This document shows positions 54,425-64,000 of a DNA stretch of 64,000 nt, piece after piece. The notes under the pieces are model-generated. The model was given only the letters and a program-made list of their open reading frames with translations, was not told the origin of the DNA and searched no databases. Origin of the DNA: Lepeophtheirus salmonis (Eukaryota; Arthropoda; Copepoda; Siphonostomatoida; Caligidae); assembly GCF_016086655.4 (NCBI RefSeq), contig NC_052138.2:27601403-27665402 (forward strand), in the 5' to 3' direction. The first letter of the stretch is position 1. Each line of letters opens with the position of its first letter. Position numbers and translations under genes: made by a program.

Positions 54425-54939
54425 AAAAAGAATACTCAACTGATTGGATCAAAGAAGGAAAAGATGGGTCAAGGCTCAAGCTCCATCCTTTATGAGGAGA
54501 AAAATATAAAACAAACTAAGCTGTGTATTTGATCATTCCATGTTTCTAGAATTCCTAGTAAACAAGTTAAACCTTTATTTCATTATACTGTGTATTGTCC
54601 CTAAAATTCTAACGTTCAGTCCAGCCCGTGCTAAATTTTAAGAACGTGTCATATTTAGAAAAAAAGGAAAAGAACCTTTTATAAAATATAAATGTGATGT
54701 GTCAACGAGCGTGTGTAAGCAAAGTTTATCCAGGGAGCGTACTGCATCCTAAAGTACTCCCTTTTTATAATTACTCGTGCATTCAAGGATACATTTTAGA
54801 CAAGGCAGGGCTATGAAAAGGTTAATGAGATTTAATTCAATCCTTGAATAATACGGATTTGTGATCTATAAGCTAGACCTTATTATTTCATAATCTATAG
54901 GAGGTTAGAGAAAAAGTAATTTTGCATTTTTCACTTTAT

Positions 54940-55215
54940 TTCAATGCTTTATAAGTAGTGGCACGATTATCTGGTTTAAGCCAAGTATGCTCTGTTCATT
55001 TTGATAACTTGTTGGCGACGAGGATTAAACTTATGAATGCCCTTCTCGTTGATCACTTGTCCCTATGAGGAAAAAACTCGGACTACAAATTTCACAGGAC
55101 CATATTGAGGCCGAATTTGTACCACCAAGCGCGTTGACCATAGACAAGAACCGGTGGAAGTCACTTGGTACTAAGTTCGGACTGTAGGGTGAATGCATAA
55201 GAACTTTGTATCCGA
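54940..55215 (-). mobile_element. mariner (DD34D) remnant
   Basis: The minus strand reads LWELGYKVLMHSPYSPNLVP then SDFHRFLSMVNALGG, closely following the mariner consensus around the third catalytic Asp (HPPYSPDLAPSDYHLFRSLQ). N- and C-terminal parts are missing or degraded. Confidence 0.7.
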
Positions 55216-55254
55216 GCTCCCACAGCTTCTATGTGTTAATATACTCATAAAAAC

Positions 55255-56070
55255 TCGGAGAGTAACACTGAGGAACTTTTGGGAAATTATCTTCTATATG
55301 AATCAAGCAATTCTATATTATTAAAGCAAAGTGTGTCTGTTCGTCGACACCGAATAGTCACTATTTGCAATGCCGGGTACTACTGCTAGAATATTTTTGC
55401 ATGTTAGTTTTTTGGCAGTTTGCAATCTGAACAATGTTTTTTATATTTTTACAAGCTGTTTTTTTCTTTTTTGATGACCGAACATCTACAAATTAAGTCA
55501 CTACATGTGAGTGTGCTCATGAAAGACGGAGAGAGTTTTAATTATAGTTTCTTGGGCAGTTATCTTTAGTGATGAAAATCTTGTGTATTTTGAGCATGTT
55601 AAAAAAAAACCCGAATAATCGGCATTGCTATCCTGTCAATTTGAAGAACGTTTTGGAGTCATTCCGTTTCATTATATCAGCTGCGACCAGGGAGGAGAGG
55701 GAGAAGGAAATAAACAAGGACATTGGCAAGAATACCTCCGATGGCGATCCCCAATTCTACTCTGAGTCCAACAAGGGCTTCAGTCATAACTCCGCAACAA
55801 ATCCTCAGAGTCTTTTATGAGCCCACACGAATGTTCAATCATGTTTTGAATATAATTGAATGGTGAAGAATAGGAAGTTCAATATTCAGGAATGTAATTA
55901 TAATGACAACTACTGAGGAATTACCAATTCCAAAAATACGGACCAACTAAGAAATACACAGGATTTACATGACTAATTATCTTCTATATTACTAGAACAA
56001 CTTTAATATCATCGTCGGCACCAAATAACTCCGTACAATGCCGTATAGTATCGCTAGTATTAATCTATAT
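55255..56070 (+). repeat. dispersed repeat family X, longest copy
   Basis: The core 55555-55985 matches 20035-20525 and 59715-60070. The flanks 55298-55392 and 55980-56060 resemble each other in direct orientation (ATCTTCTAT..., GTCG-CACC-AATA, ACAATGCCG, CGCTAG/TGCTAG). The + strand frame at 55569-55820 is one remnant shared between copies and carries no recognised domain. Confidence 0.55.
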
Positions 56071-56477
56071 TTCAATAAAGCTCCGCAGTTGTGTTCATTA
56101 ACACTCTACAAAGTAGTACCAAACATAAATGAATTGCTATCCGTAAAAATATAAGAAATTGCTGGGCACTAACTTCACCCTAATAAGCATATATTATACA
56201 GTTGTATTAAAAAATGTATTAAATTTTATTACAACTTTTAAAAACGCTTTTTCATACTTTTTTAAAAATATATAAGATATTAAAAGTTATATATTACATA
56301 CTGTTTGGGTTAATACTTTTTTCCCCTACATAAAGACCTTTTCCACTTGGGACAATCAAGAAAACTGACTTTGAAAAAGTTGAAGGCCTCTCAAGTCATT
56401 ATTAGTTAGGTACAAATCATTTTAGTTCGGAAAAATGGGATTTTTGTATTTAAATTGGCCGTTCTTAAGCCTCTTGT

Positions 56478-56700
56478 ATCGTTCTAAATACTGTTATGTC
56501 GGTTCTTATTTGGAACAGAGCTTCCAGGTCAGTCTTGGTATGTTCCGTTCCAGTCTTGATCCGGTCCAGTTCAGTCCTACCTATTATTCCTAAGAACTTA
56601 TATAGTTCGGTTTTGATTATGTCGTAAACTTTTCTGTTTTCTTTTTTAATCAGACTGGTACTACTTTGTTTTTAATTATTTCAGGGGTCTAAGACGTGCT
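56478..56700 (+). repeat. dispersed repeat family P, copy 4
   Basis: TGATCCGGTCCAGTTCAGTC, ATATAGTTCGGTTTTGATTA and TCAGACTGGTACTACTTT follow the block order of 39540-39795. Confidence 0.55.
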
Positions 56701-56733
56701 CAATAATTTGCATTTTCCCTGTTTTTATCCAAT

Positions 56734-57790
56734 ACAGGAGGGTGCCCCATAAGTCTTAGAATACCTTCAACATCCAAGAAAGTATACAAGTATTTATTTC
56801 TGGAAACATATTTTGACACCATTGACATCAGCGTAAAAATTTCCTTCAAAATGAGTGCCAGTTCATTCTACATGGCCACATTTGCGGACACTACGGCTCT
56901 CAGACTCACTGGAACTGCTTACACACTGTACGGATGCTATCCTCCGACAAGTTGTCCCATGCGGAAACCTTGGCAGCCTTCAAGTCGTCGACACTCCGGT
57001 AGGAAGTCAGACTAACCTCAATAGACAATATGGATAAGCCCATTACCTGGAGATCTGGAGAAGAAGGGGCTACATGCCCTTGCTCCAAAAGTACTTGAAA
57101 GTGGGTTGGCACCACTCTTGCAGAGACTTTGCAGTATGTGAAGGTGTTCTGTCCTGCTGGAAGCAGTAAGATTCTTGCCATTGCTGTTCATGGATCCAGG
57201 AAAGGATTTGGGACTGTAAGGTGTCCAGATAGAGACGTTGATTGATCTTCACACCCTTGGGAATGAAGATCAAGGGGGTCATCATCCGACAGGAGATAAC
57301 GCCTGTTCATACCATCACCGAGTCCAGCTTTTGGCCCCTGAATACGGTATACGAATGTCTTCGATTATTCGACCCTGCGCTTAGTCGCTGTGGCTATTGT
57401 AAGCCAGCTCAACTGTGAAGATATTATCATCTGCCTATATAATTAAAATGTGTGAACAAGAACTGAGGAATTTCTGAAACACTTCAACCCGGGTCCATTT
57501 CTCGGTCATTTTGGCTTCTCTGAGAAGCTGCCACTTTTGTAAAGGATACGGCCCGATCAACCTGGGTGTCGTCATGGACCTTGGGCGACCACTTTTAGGC
57601 GCCTGTCATCCACACTCCTATCACAGATTGATCCTGTATTGAACCGATGAAATGGACACATTGAGGTATTTCAGGGCCTTGGTAATAGCTTTACAGCTCT
57701 TCCCATCCAAATGAATTGAAATGATGGGGGCACTTTGGGCCCATGATGTGTCGTTAGAGGCTCAAGAACACATACAACAAACAGAACTAA
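56734..57790 (-). mobile_element. mariner-like transposase pseudogene
   Basis: The left end is ACAGGAGGGTGCCCCATAAG. On the minus strand: a degraded start with HHFNSFGWEEL, then PLIFIPKGVKINQRLYLDTL, QQWQESYCFQQDRTPSHTAK (second catalytic Asp intact), a damaged third block, YRSVDDLKAAKVSAWDNLSE and a stop near 56906. It has several frameshifts. The right terminal repeat was not identified. Confidence 0.7.
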
Positions 57791-59266
57791 AAATTATACG
57801 CATAAAATCTCGTTTTTTGGTATGGAAGCAAGGCAATGTCGTGTCAGAGTGGCATAATTTTCATCGGCAGGAAAGACTTGGGTAAATTATTATAGAATAT
57901 CCATATTTTCTTAAATGGCTATTAAAATCTATAGAAAAATGGAAGATAACAAAATTTTAAAAGTTAGGTATTTACTTACATTCGTTGAAAAATTACACGC
58001 TTCCAGTTAAAATTAAAGATTGATTGAGACATTAAAGTTTAGGAACCGTTTGTACATCCCTTATATTTTCAATTTAAAGTAACATTTTTCTTCGTATGTA
58101 TGTAGGTATATTATTTCCCCAACAGTTCACAAAAGGGACCTTTGTATTCATTGCTTTGGGGAACGGATAGGGAGATGATGATGACGTGATGAGCTCTTTT
58201 AATCTTGAGGATTTATACTATACAATATTGTTGGTAGATAGTGTCGTTGAGTGTACATAAATATTTTTGCTGACAGTCACACATTCATATCTGATACATA
58301 CATATTATATACTTTTACGACGTTATTGGTTGACAGTGGGGTTACTCATTTTCGGAGAAATTGTTTTTGAGTAGGATCCCGGAGGAAAAAATTAAATCAT
58401 AGGAACCCGGGAAATTAATAATAGATACTGTTAAATTTAAGCATATATTTTTATATTTTAAGACTCCATCATTCCTTTTAGGTGAGTATTAACTATATAA
58501 CCTTAACACGTGCGAGCATTTTTTCAAGTTAGTAATTTGAATGGTGTTTTTATTATTTTACAAAGATCTTATCATTATTTATTCAATCGTATACGGATCG
58601 TAATACTGAGGATTTGTTGGAGAGTTATAAAGTATACGTCTTCGTTGGAGTTAGTGTAGAATTGAGGATCGGTAAAGAAGTATTTTCCGTCTACATATGT
58701 GGTTACTTGATACGAAGAAGTACTTGTGTTTATCTCATTCTTCTAGTGGATGATTGATTGTATCTAATAATTCAAATTATCAGGGTTACTATATCATTAT
58801 TCGAGTTCTTTTATTTTTACATACGGGGAGGTCATATTTTATAATACTTTACTCATATTTTTTTTTTTTTTTTTTTTTTTTCAACTCACAATTCATATGT
58901 TCTTCATTTTTATCATATTCACAGATATTGCCCAAATTGTTTTTTTGAGCATATCGGTGCTGCTTTTTAGACACCTGTAATCTGATCCGAAACTGCAATA
59001 AAAAAATGAAATATTACTTCCTTAAATTAAATATAAACTAATTTTTGGTGGATTATATTTAATGAAATAAAGCTTATAATATGCAATAATGAAATGCAGA
59101 AATGAAATACATACTTCCCAGTAATTTCCCTTAGGTATCAAAACCCGAAAATCCCGAGAAAATGGAATACCTAGATTCCCAAAAGAAACACAAGTTGACA
59201 GGTTTTAATCAGTCAACAATTTTATGATTGTGACAACTCAATCTATTATCTCGCAACTGGAAAATA
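57791..59266. other. AT-rich stretch without recognised genes
   Basis: Only homopolymers, including a run of 24 T at 58858-58881, and short AT repeats are seen. No exon or transposon frame was recognised. Confidence 0.6.
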
Positions 59267-59267
59267 T

Positions 59268-59760
59268 ACGGGGTGTTCCATGGAAATTATGATACTTTTT
59301 CGATTATAATTTATAATATAAACGTTATTTTTACAACCAATAAGTAGAAGTAAAGCTTTTTTTTCTTTCGTTTTCTTCACAAACACTCCACCATTATTTC
59401 AAAATGGGATCGCCCTTGGTAGCAATGATAGCTTTCAGATGGCGTCAAAAGACTGCACATACATTACGGATAGTATCTCGCTCATACCTACAAGGGCTCA
59501 TTGAAGGAGGCCCTTAACTCAGCGTTGGACCAGAAAGTAAACTCAAGCGTGTTCAAGTCAGGGCTGAAGGGAGGAGGCATCAACATGGGCAGAAGGTTTT
59601 TTTTTTTTCTTCCTGGTAATCATTGCTAGTTTTGAACTGAGAGCTTCCTCTTCATTCTCACCGAAGAGAAAGACGCTGTAGACTGTGTTTTTGGACACCT
59701 TGAGCTGTTCATAAATAGTGATGAAAATCCTGTTTTCAATGCGTAGAATAATCTTCATGA
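59268..59760 (-). mobile_element. internally deleted mariner-like element
   Basis: The left end is ACGGGGTGTTCCATGGAAAT. On the minus strand IYEQLKVSKNTVYSVF (helix-turn-helix) is followed within about 40 residues by PPPFSPDLNTLEFTFWSNAE, the third catalytic block, with a C-terminus near 59400. The catalytic middle is missing. A 14-T run lies at the join. Confidence 0.6.
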
Positions 59761-60075
59761 CGTTTTATCAGTTGTGACAAGGGAGGAAGGAGAGAAGGAA
59801 ATAAAAAAGGATCCTCAATTCTATTCCGAGACCAACAAAGGACTTACTATTATAACTGCAACAAATCGTTAGGATTAGTCCTCCGTCTTTTATGAGCACA
59901 CAGGAATCTTATATCCGGTTTTGAATACAATTGAATGTAGTAGGAAAGGAATTCACCACTCAGGAGTAACATAATAATGACAGCAGATGAGAAAAAGGAA
60001 ATTCATTCTTCAGATTACCAATTCTTAAAAAAACAGGCCACCTACAGAATTAACATGATTTACATCACTGGTAAG
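59715..60075 (+). repeat. dispersed repeat family X, copy 3
   Basis: AGTTGTGACAAGGGAGGAAG, GAGAAGGAAATAAAAAAGGA, GATCCTCAATTCTATTCC, GAATACAATTGAATG and ATTCATTCTTCAGATTACCA match the other family X copies. It overlaps the N-terminal edge of the mariner at 59268-59760. Confidence 0.6.
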
Positions 60076-61265
60076 AAATATATGCAGGAGTGACTCCCGC
60101 TTGGAGAAGTCCAGAGATCAAGATCCAGACATCTCTTTCTGAGCTCGCTTTAATCCTGTGCTCAGTGACGTGTGAGACAGAAAAATGAACATAAACAAGC
60201 TTTGATTTGGATCACACAACCTCTTGTTATAAGGTTGAATAGGAGGTTCTTAATATCCCTGCAACACCCAGTTTGTTTGGATACATTTATACGTGCTTAC
60301 TACAATCCACATACTTCTGGAATGCTTATGGCATTTTAAATTGAATGAGGGGGTTAAGGAGGGGAGAGTTGAAGAAGAAGAACTAAGAAAATTGGGGGGG
60401 GGATGGAAAAGGAAGACACAAAGTTATAGAATTATACAATTCTTATTATCTTATCCACATTGATATATGTAGTACATACATTCATATAAAAATTGAAGAA
60501 GACAGAAGGAAAGAGAGAAAGAAAGAAAGGTTGTTCATCAAATTATAATTCAAATTTTATTCTCCAGAGTTTACTTTTATATTCTATTAAATGTGTATAC
60601 CTATTAATATACATATAAAGTGAGGAACTAACTTTTTTAATTAAATAAAATTTGGCACACCTTGAATACTATCCATGTATCTTTATAATACATACTTATA
60701 ACTAACTAACTAAATAAATAAATATTTTTAAGATTCTTCCCTGCCAAAGTATTTATAAGTTGTATATATATTGTATTATAAATAGGGATGGGAATATTGG
60801 ATAAATTGCGGTGAGCGTTAGTTTAAAAAAAAGTATATGTTGTAGGTCAGAGAAAAATATGAATACTCTTACTTGTTACAAGAGATGGGTTTTTTGTAAG
60901 AGCGCGAGGAGAAGGCATAGGGTACTAATAATGAATGAAAGCCTGACTCATATCAGCTGAGTGTTGTATGATGGGGGAGGGGATGAATTACTTCTATAAG
61001 GAGAAAAACCTACTACATTTAAAATAGCATTAGTAGAGTGATAATATTATAATTATATTTAAATCCATATATATTTGTTTAATTGTGCATTTTTAAATCT
61101 ATTTACACCAAAGATAGGCGAGAATTCTTCTTTTAGAGGGAGATGTTAACACGTCCACGACTTAGTTAATAATGAACACAAAAAGAAGAAAGAGCACACG
61201 CATCAACAGTTTTTCCTTTTTTTAATTGATATACTAAGTTTTTCTTTGCTCACATGCCCTCTTTA
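60076..61265. other. AT-rich stretch without recognised genes
   Basis: Contains a purine-rich tract (60350-60420) and an AGAAAGAAAGAAAGG run near 60512-60530. No coding signal is recognised. Confidence 0.55.
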
Positions 61266-61269
61266 CCAA

Positions 61270-62000
61270 TTACTAGCTGTAGATATCGGCATTGCCTGGA
61301 ATAATTATGCGTCGGCTAAAAGACAATTTTTAATTTATTAACATAGAAGATAACTCCCAAGAAATCCCAGTTTTTTAATGCGGCACTCACACGTAACCCC
61401 TCAATACTTTTATTAATTCATATGACAGGTTCTGTCCTCAAGTCTTTTATGGGCACAAATAAATGTTCAATCCAGTTTTCTATATAATTGTATATTATAG
61501 GAAAGGAAGTTAACTTCTCCATAAACTTTATATTCTTCATCCCATCTTTGCCATTAGAAGTAATTATCATTGATGAAAGTAATATAATTTTCCAGTATTC
61601 TAAAAATGAAGAATAAGTTGTTATGACACTTAGTATTCTAAAAAATAATAGTATATAGTAGGGATGTGAAAAAAAATTTAAATCCGGCAAGCGTACATTC
61701 TAGTAACTGAATATATTTATCCTCATATTGGAAATAATATAATCTGCCCGTATACTAAACGAAAATTAATTTGATCACCCTAACAATTTGCAGATTGTTT
61801 TGGAGAAGAGCTCAACTGTCAAGACGTTTGATTAAATCAGCTGCAAGTAGACTTACCCTTATAGCTCCCCAACAAATCATCCTTGTTATTCTCTATTATC
61901 CATGAGCTCACGCACTTTAAACTTAGATGTTCCCTCTTCAAAAATGAAAAAAAAAACACTGATAGCAGCTTTGGAAAATAAAACCACCGGTGCATGTTGC
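61270..62000. repeat. family X fragments
   Basis: 61300-61420 (AGAAGATAACTCCC, GCACTCACACGTAA, CTCAATACT) and 61785-61930 (CAATTTGCAGATTGTTTTGG, AAATCAGCTGCAAG, CCAACAAATCATCC, CATGAGCTCACGCAC) repeat parts of family X. Confidence 0.45.
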
Positions 62001-62315
62001 AACTACAAAAAGTATTGCACTCGTCTAATGTCATACTTGTTACAATTATATTAACTGTTATCTGATTATATTTTTGAGCTCAATGATACGGTTATTCAAT
62101 GGTAAACATTCTGAAATATTCTTCATGGTAATCCTGACAATAGGAAGAGTGTTTGGGAGGAGACCAGCTGAGCTATCATGACAATTGATTAGTTTAACTG
62201 CGAGGAGCGTTTAAATAAAGGGGAAAACAGAAATTCTAAACTCAAATAAATTTCGGATATAGTTTGGGTTTTTTTTTAATTTTCGAAATCCCGATTTTTC
62301 TCTATTTTTTGGTTT

Positions 62316-62352
62316 TTTTCAAACGAATAATTTGCAATTATTCGTTTGAAAA
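62316..62352. repeat. 17-bp inverted arms with 3-bp loop
   Basis: TTTTCAAACGAATAATT, loop TGC, then AATTATTCGTTTGAAAA. The arms match perfectly. The right arm overlaps the terminal repeat of the mariner composite that follows. Confidence 0.9.
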
Positions 62353-63130
62353 GTCCGTACAAAGTCCGAGAGATTATGTTTAGTTAGTAGCATCTCTTGG
62401 AAGAACACACAGCAACTTTCAGCCAGATTGTTCTATTTCTGCCTGTTTGGCATTTGTTTGAATAGAAAAAGTGGACGAAAAATAATTTATTGTGTTGATA
62501 AAACGCCTCAGGAGACTAAAAAGAAGCTTGTAGAACATTATGAAGACTCTGCACCTCCGATTAAAACAGTTTATAAGGGGTTTCAAAATTTTCAGAGTGC
62601 CATAGGGGCACAAGTGATGCTGAACGTTCTGGACGCACTGTTGAGGTTACTACTCCATAAATAATTGATAAAATCCATGATATAGTGATGGATGACAGAA
62701 GAATGAAGGTGCGTGAGAATATTTGTTTTGTGGGCATCTCGAGTTGGAATCCTATTTCCATTAATTTTGCAACCACAACTGATGAGGTGTGAGCTGGTGC
62801 ATTGGCGTGATGGAAAAGGACTTTTATGTTGGCCAATTGTGGGCGTTTCTCTTGCTACTCACTTTTCAAACGGTCCAATAACGATGAATAATATGCATTT
62901 GTAATAGTTTTACCCTTTTCCAGATAGTCGATGAGGATTATTCCTTGCAAATCCAAAAGACAGTCGCCATAATCTTTCTGCCGATTCCTCGATTCAAATA
63001 AATGGCAAACAGAAAGACATAAATCGATCTGGGTGAAAGTTGTTGTCTGTTCTTCCAAGAGATGTTATTAACTAAACATAACCTCGATGTACGCCAGTAG
63101 TGCCATCTATCGGACTTTTCAAACGATCCT
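62336..63130. mobile_element. head-to-head mariner composite with long inverted ends
   Basis: The left side (+ strand) begins CGTTTGAAAAGTCCG and then TATGTTTAGTTAGTAGCATC, TCTTGGAAGAACACACAGCA. It encodes KKLVEHYEDSAPPIKTVYKG, the mariner helix-turn-helix, and continues through a SGRPVEVTTPxIIDKIHD-like stretch with frameshifts. The right side, on the minus strand, starts with the same terminal and untranslated sequence (TATGTTTAGTTAATAACATC, TCTTGGAAGAACAGACAACA) but jumps to GIILIDYLEKGKTITNAYYS and VLFHHANAPAHTSSVVVAKL, the second catalytic region with Asp changed to Ala. Thus two 5' ends point toward each other. The third catalytic block is absent. Confidence 0.72.
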
Positions 63131-63430
63131 CGTAATTTGTTAGTAGTTAGATCAAGTTATGATTACTTCTAAGTTCCAAGATATAATATTAAGCGCACAT
63201 TCAAAAATGAGGCTTCGACAAACAGACATACATATATACCAAATTATCTTTATTTATATAGACGTCCGTCCCTTTAAATGTGCATGGCAAGTAGGGACCA
63301 CAATCCCCTGCCACTTTCCCCTCATGTGGCCAGGAAATTTATTTTTAATTTTAACTAGTTGGTATCTCATTTTTTAATATGTTTTCTTATGTATTGATAA
63401 TACTAACTCATATTTACCTTTATTTCCAGA

Positions 63431-63835
63431 ATGAAAAAAATCCAAACATTTGAGGTGGTTGGAGTCATCTATACACGGACTTGTTCATTTTTTTTTTTTT
63501 TTAAGATATCAAGACTTTTTGTTTTGAATAATACTAAACTATGTACTCAAACGTCTACTGCCACATATCATCACCATTATCGTCAACTTGATGCTCTACT
63601 CAGTGTCCTTACTACGTCACATATCATATCAGCGGTCCCGGGATGCATTTGCAAGTGTGTGAGGGCTAAATTATATAATGGTGACGTCACACGTCACGCA
63701 ACCTTACAATTTAATTATATAAATATTACACTTGTTCTAAAAAAAAGTGACGTCCCTTGCCCCTATGTTTCCTGTGCCACTGTATCATATCATGAAGACG
63801 CATGTTTTAAATAAACTATGTACTGATTTGACCAT
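63431..63835 (+). other. possible terminal exon (3' UTR type)
   Basis: A strong acceptor is present: TACTAAC branch-like sequence at about 63401, pyrimidine tract, and CCAG at 63426-63429. It is followed by about 380 bases and AATAAA at 63810-63815. The + strand frame from 63431 has no recognisable domain and contains a T-rich run, so UTR is more likely than coding. It could be the spliced 3' UTR of robo (donor 51396) or belong to nothing. Confidence 0.25.
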
Positions 63836-64000
63836 GTGTTTCTTAGACACGGCTCATATTATAACATTCATTTAATTGCATATCTATATATAATTAAATC
63901 TATCTATTTCTTGTTGTAAAAACAAACAAACATATATATTGAATAATTACATAATTACAACCAAAGATATTATTATCAAATACTTACAAAATATTATAAT
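63836..64000. other. AT-rich end of window
   Basis: No feature is recognised in the last 165 bases. Confidence 0.6.

Noticed and set aside
63431..63814. + strand open frame of 127 codons as a protein
   Set aside because: No domain, a poly-Phe run from a T tract and erratic composition. UTR or chance is more likely.
1..64000. CRISPR arrays, rRNA or bacterial-type operons
   Set aside because: No regularly spaced identical repeats, no rRNA signature and no operon-like gene packing; the window is eukaryotic with spliced exons.

Overview
The window is AT-rich, intron-heavy animal DNA. It carries the 3' part of one large gene on the + strand, and almost everything else is decayed DNA transposons. 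The gene is a roundabout (Robo) axon-guidance receptor. Twelve exons can be joined without any break in reading phase: 342-458, 1931-2008, 2497-2784, 36069-36316, 36373-36675, 36735-36954, 37014-37523, 37695-38035, 46558-46633, 46700-47019, 49659-49968 and 51170-51354 (stop). They encode about 997 residues: the 4th and 5th immunoglobulin domains, three fibronectin type III domains, one transmembrane helix and a cytoplasmic tail of about 424 residues with recognisable CC0 (YAEVD) and CC1 (PYATT) motifs. No convincing CC2 or CC3 proline blocks are seen. The 5' part of the gene (signal peptide, Ig1-3) lies before base 1.

Layout: 1-2784 holds three exons with two short introns. 2785-36068 is a single 33.3-kb intron that splits Ig5, filled with mariner/Tc1 fragments, hAT remnants, MITE-like repeats, a purine-rich degenerate minisatellite (about 12.1-13.1 kb) and one nearly complete 1208-bp mariner-like element with matching ends (20657-21864). 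36069-38035 holds five compact exons with introns of 56-171 bp. 38036-46557 is an 8.5-kb repeat-bearing intron. 46558-51354 holds the last four exons; the intron between exons 10 and 11 contains a clear nested insertion (a mariner inside a hAT-like element, both with target-site duplications). 51355-64000 shows no convincing protein-coding gene, only more transposon remnants, a head-to-head mariner composite at 62.3-63.1 kb, and a possible spliced 3'-UTR terminal exon near 63.4-63.8 kb.

Organism: the Robo protein, the AT richness, the many mariner/Tc1 families of the 'SPDLNPLDYSVW' type, and repeat ends resembling a Tc1 element common in fish suggest an arthropod. A fish-parasitic copepod (sea louse) fits well. 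This is inference, not proof.

No rRNA, convincing tRNA, CRISPR array, bacterial operon or intact transposase gene was found. All transposase reading frames are broken. Several independent mariner copies share one architecture, an N-terminal DNA-binding half joined to the last catalytic-Asp block with the middle deleted; this is the most interesting recurring pattern in the window.
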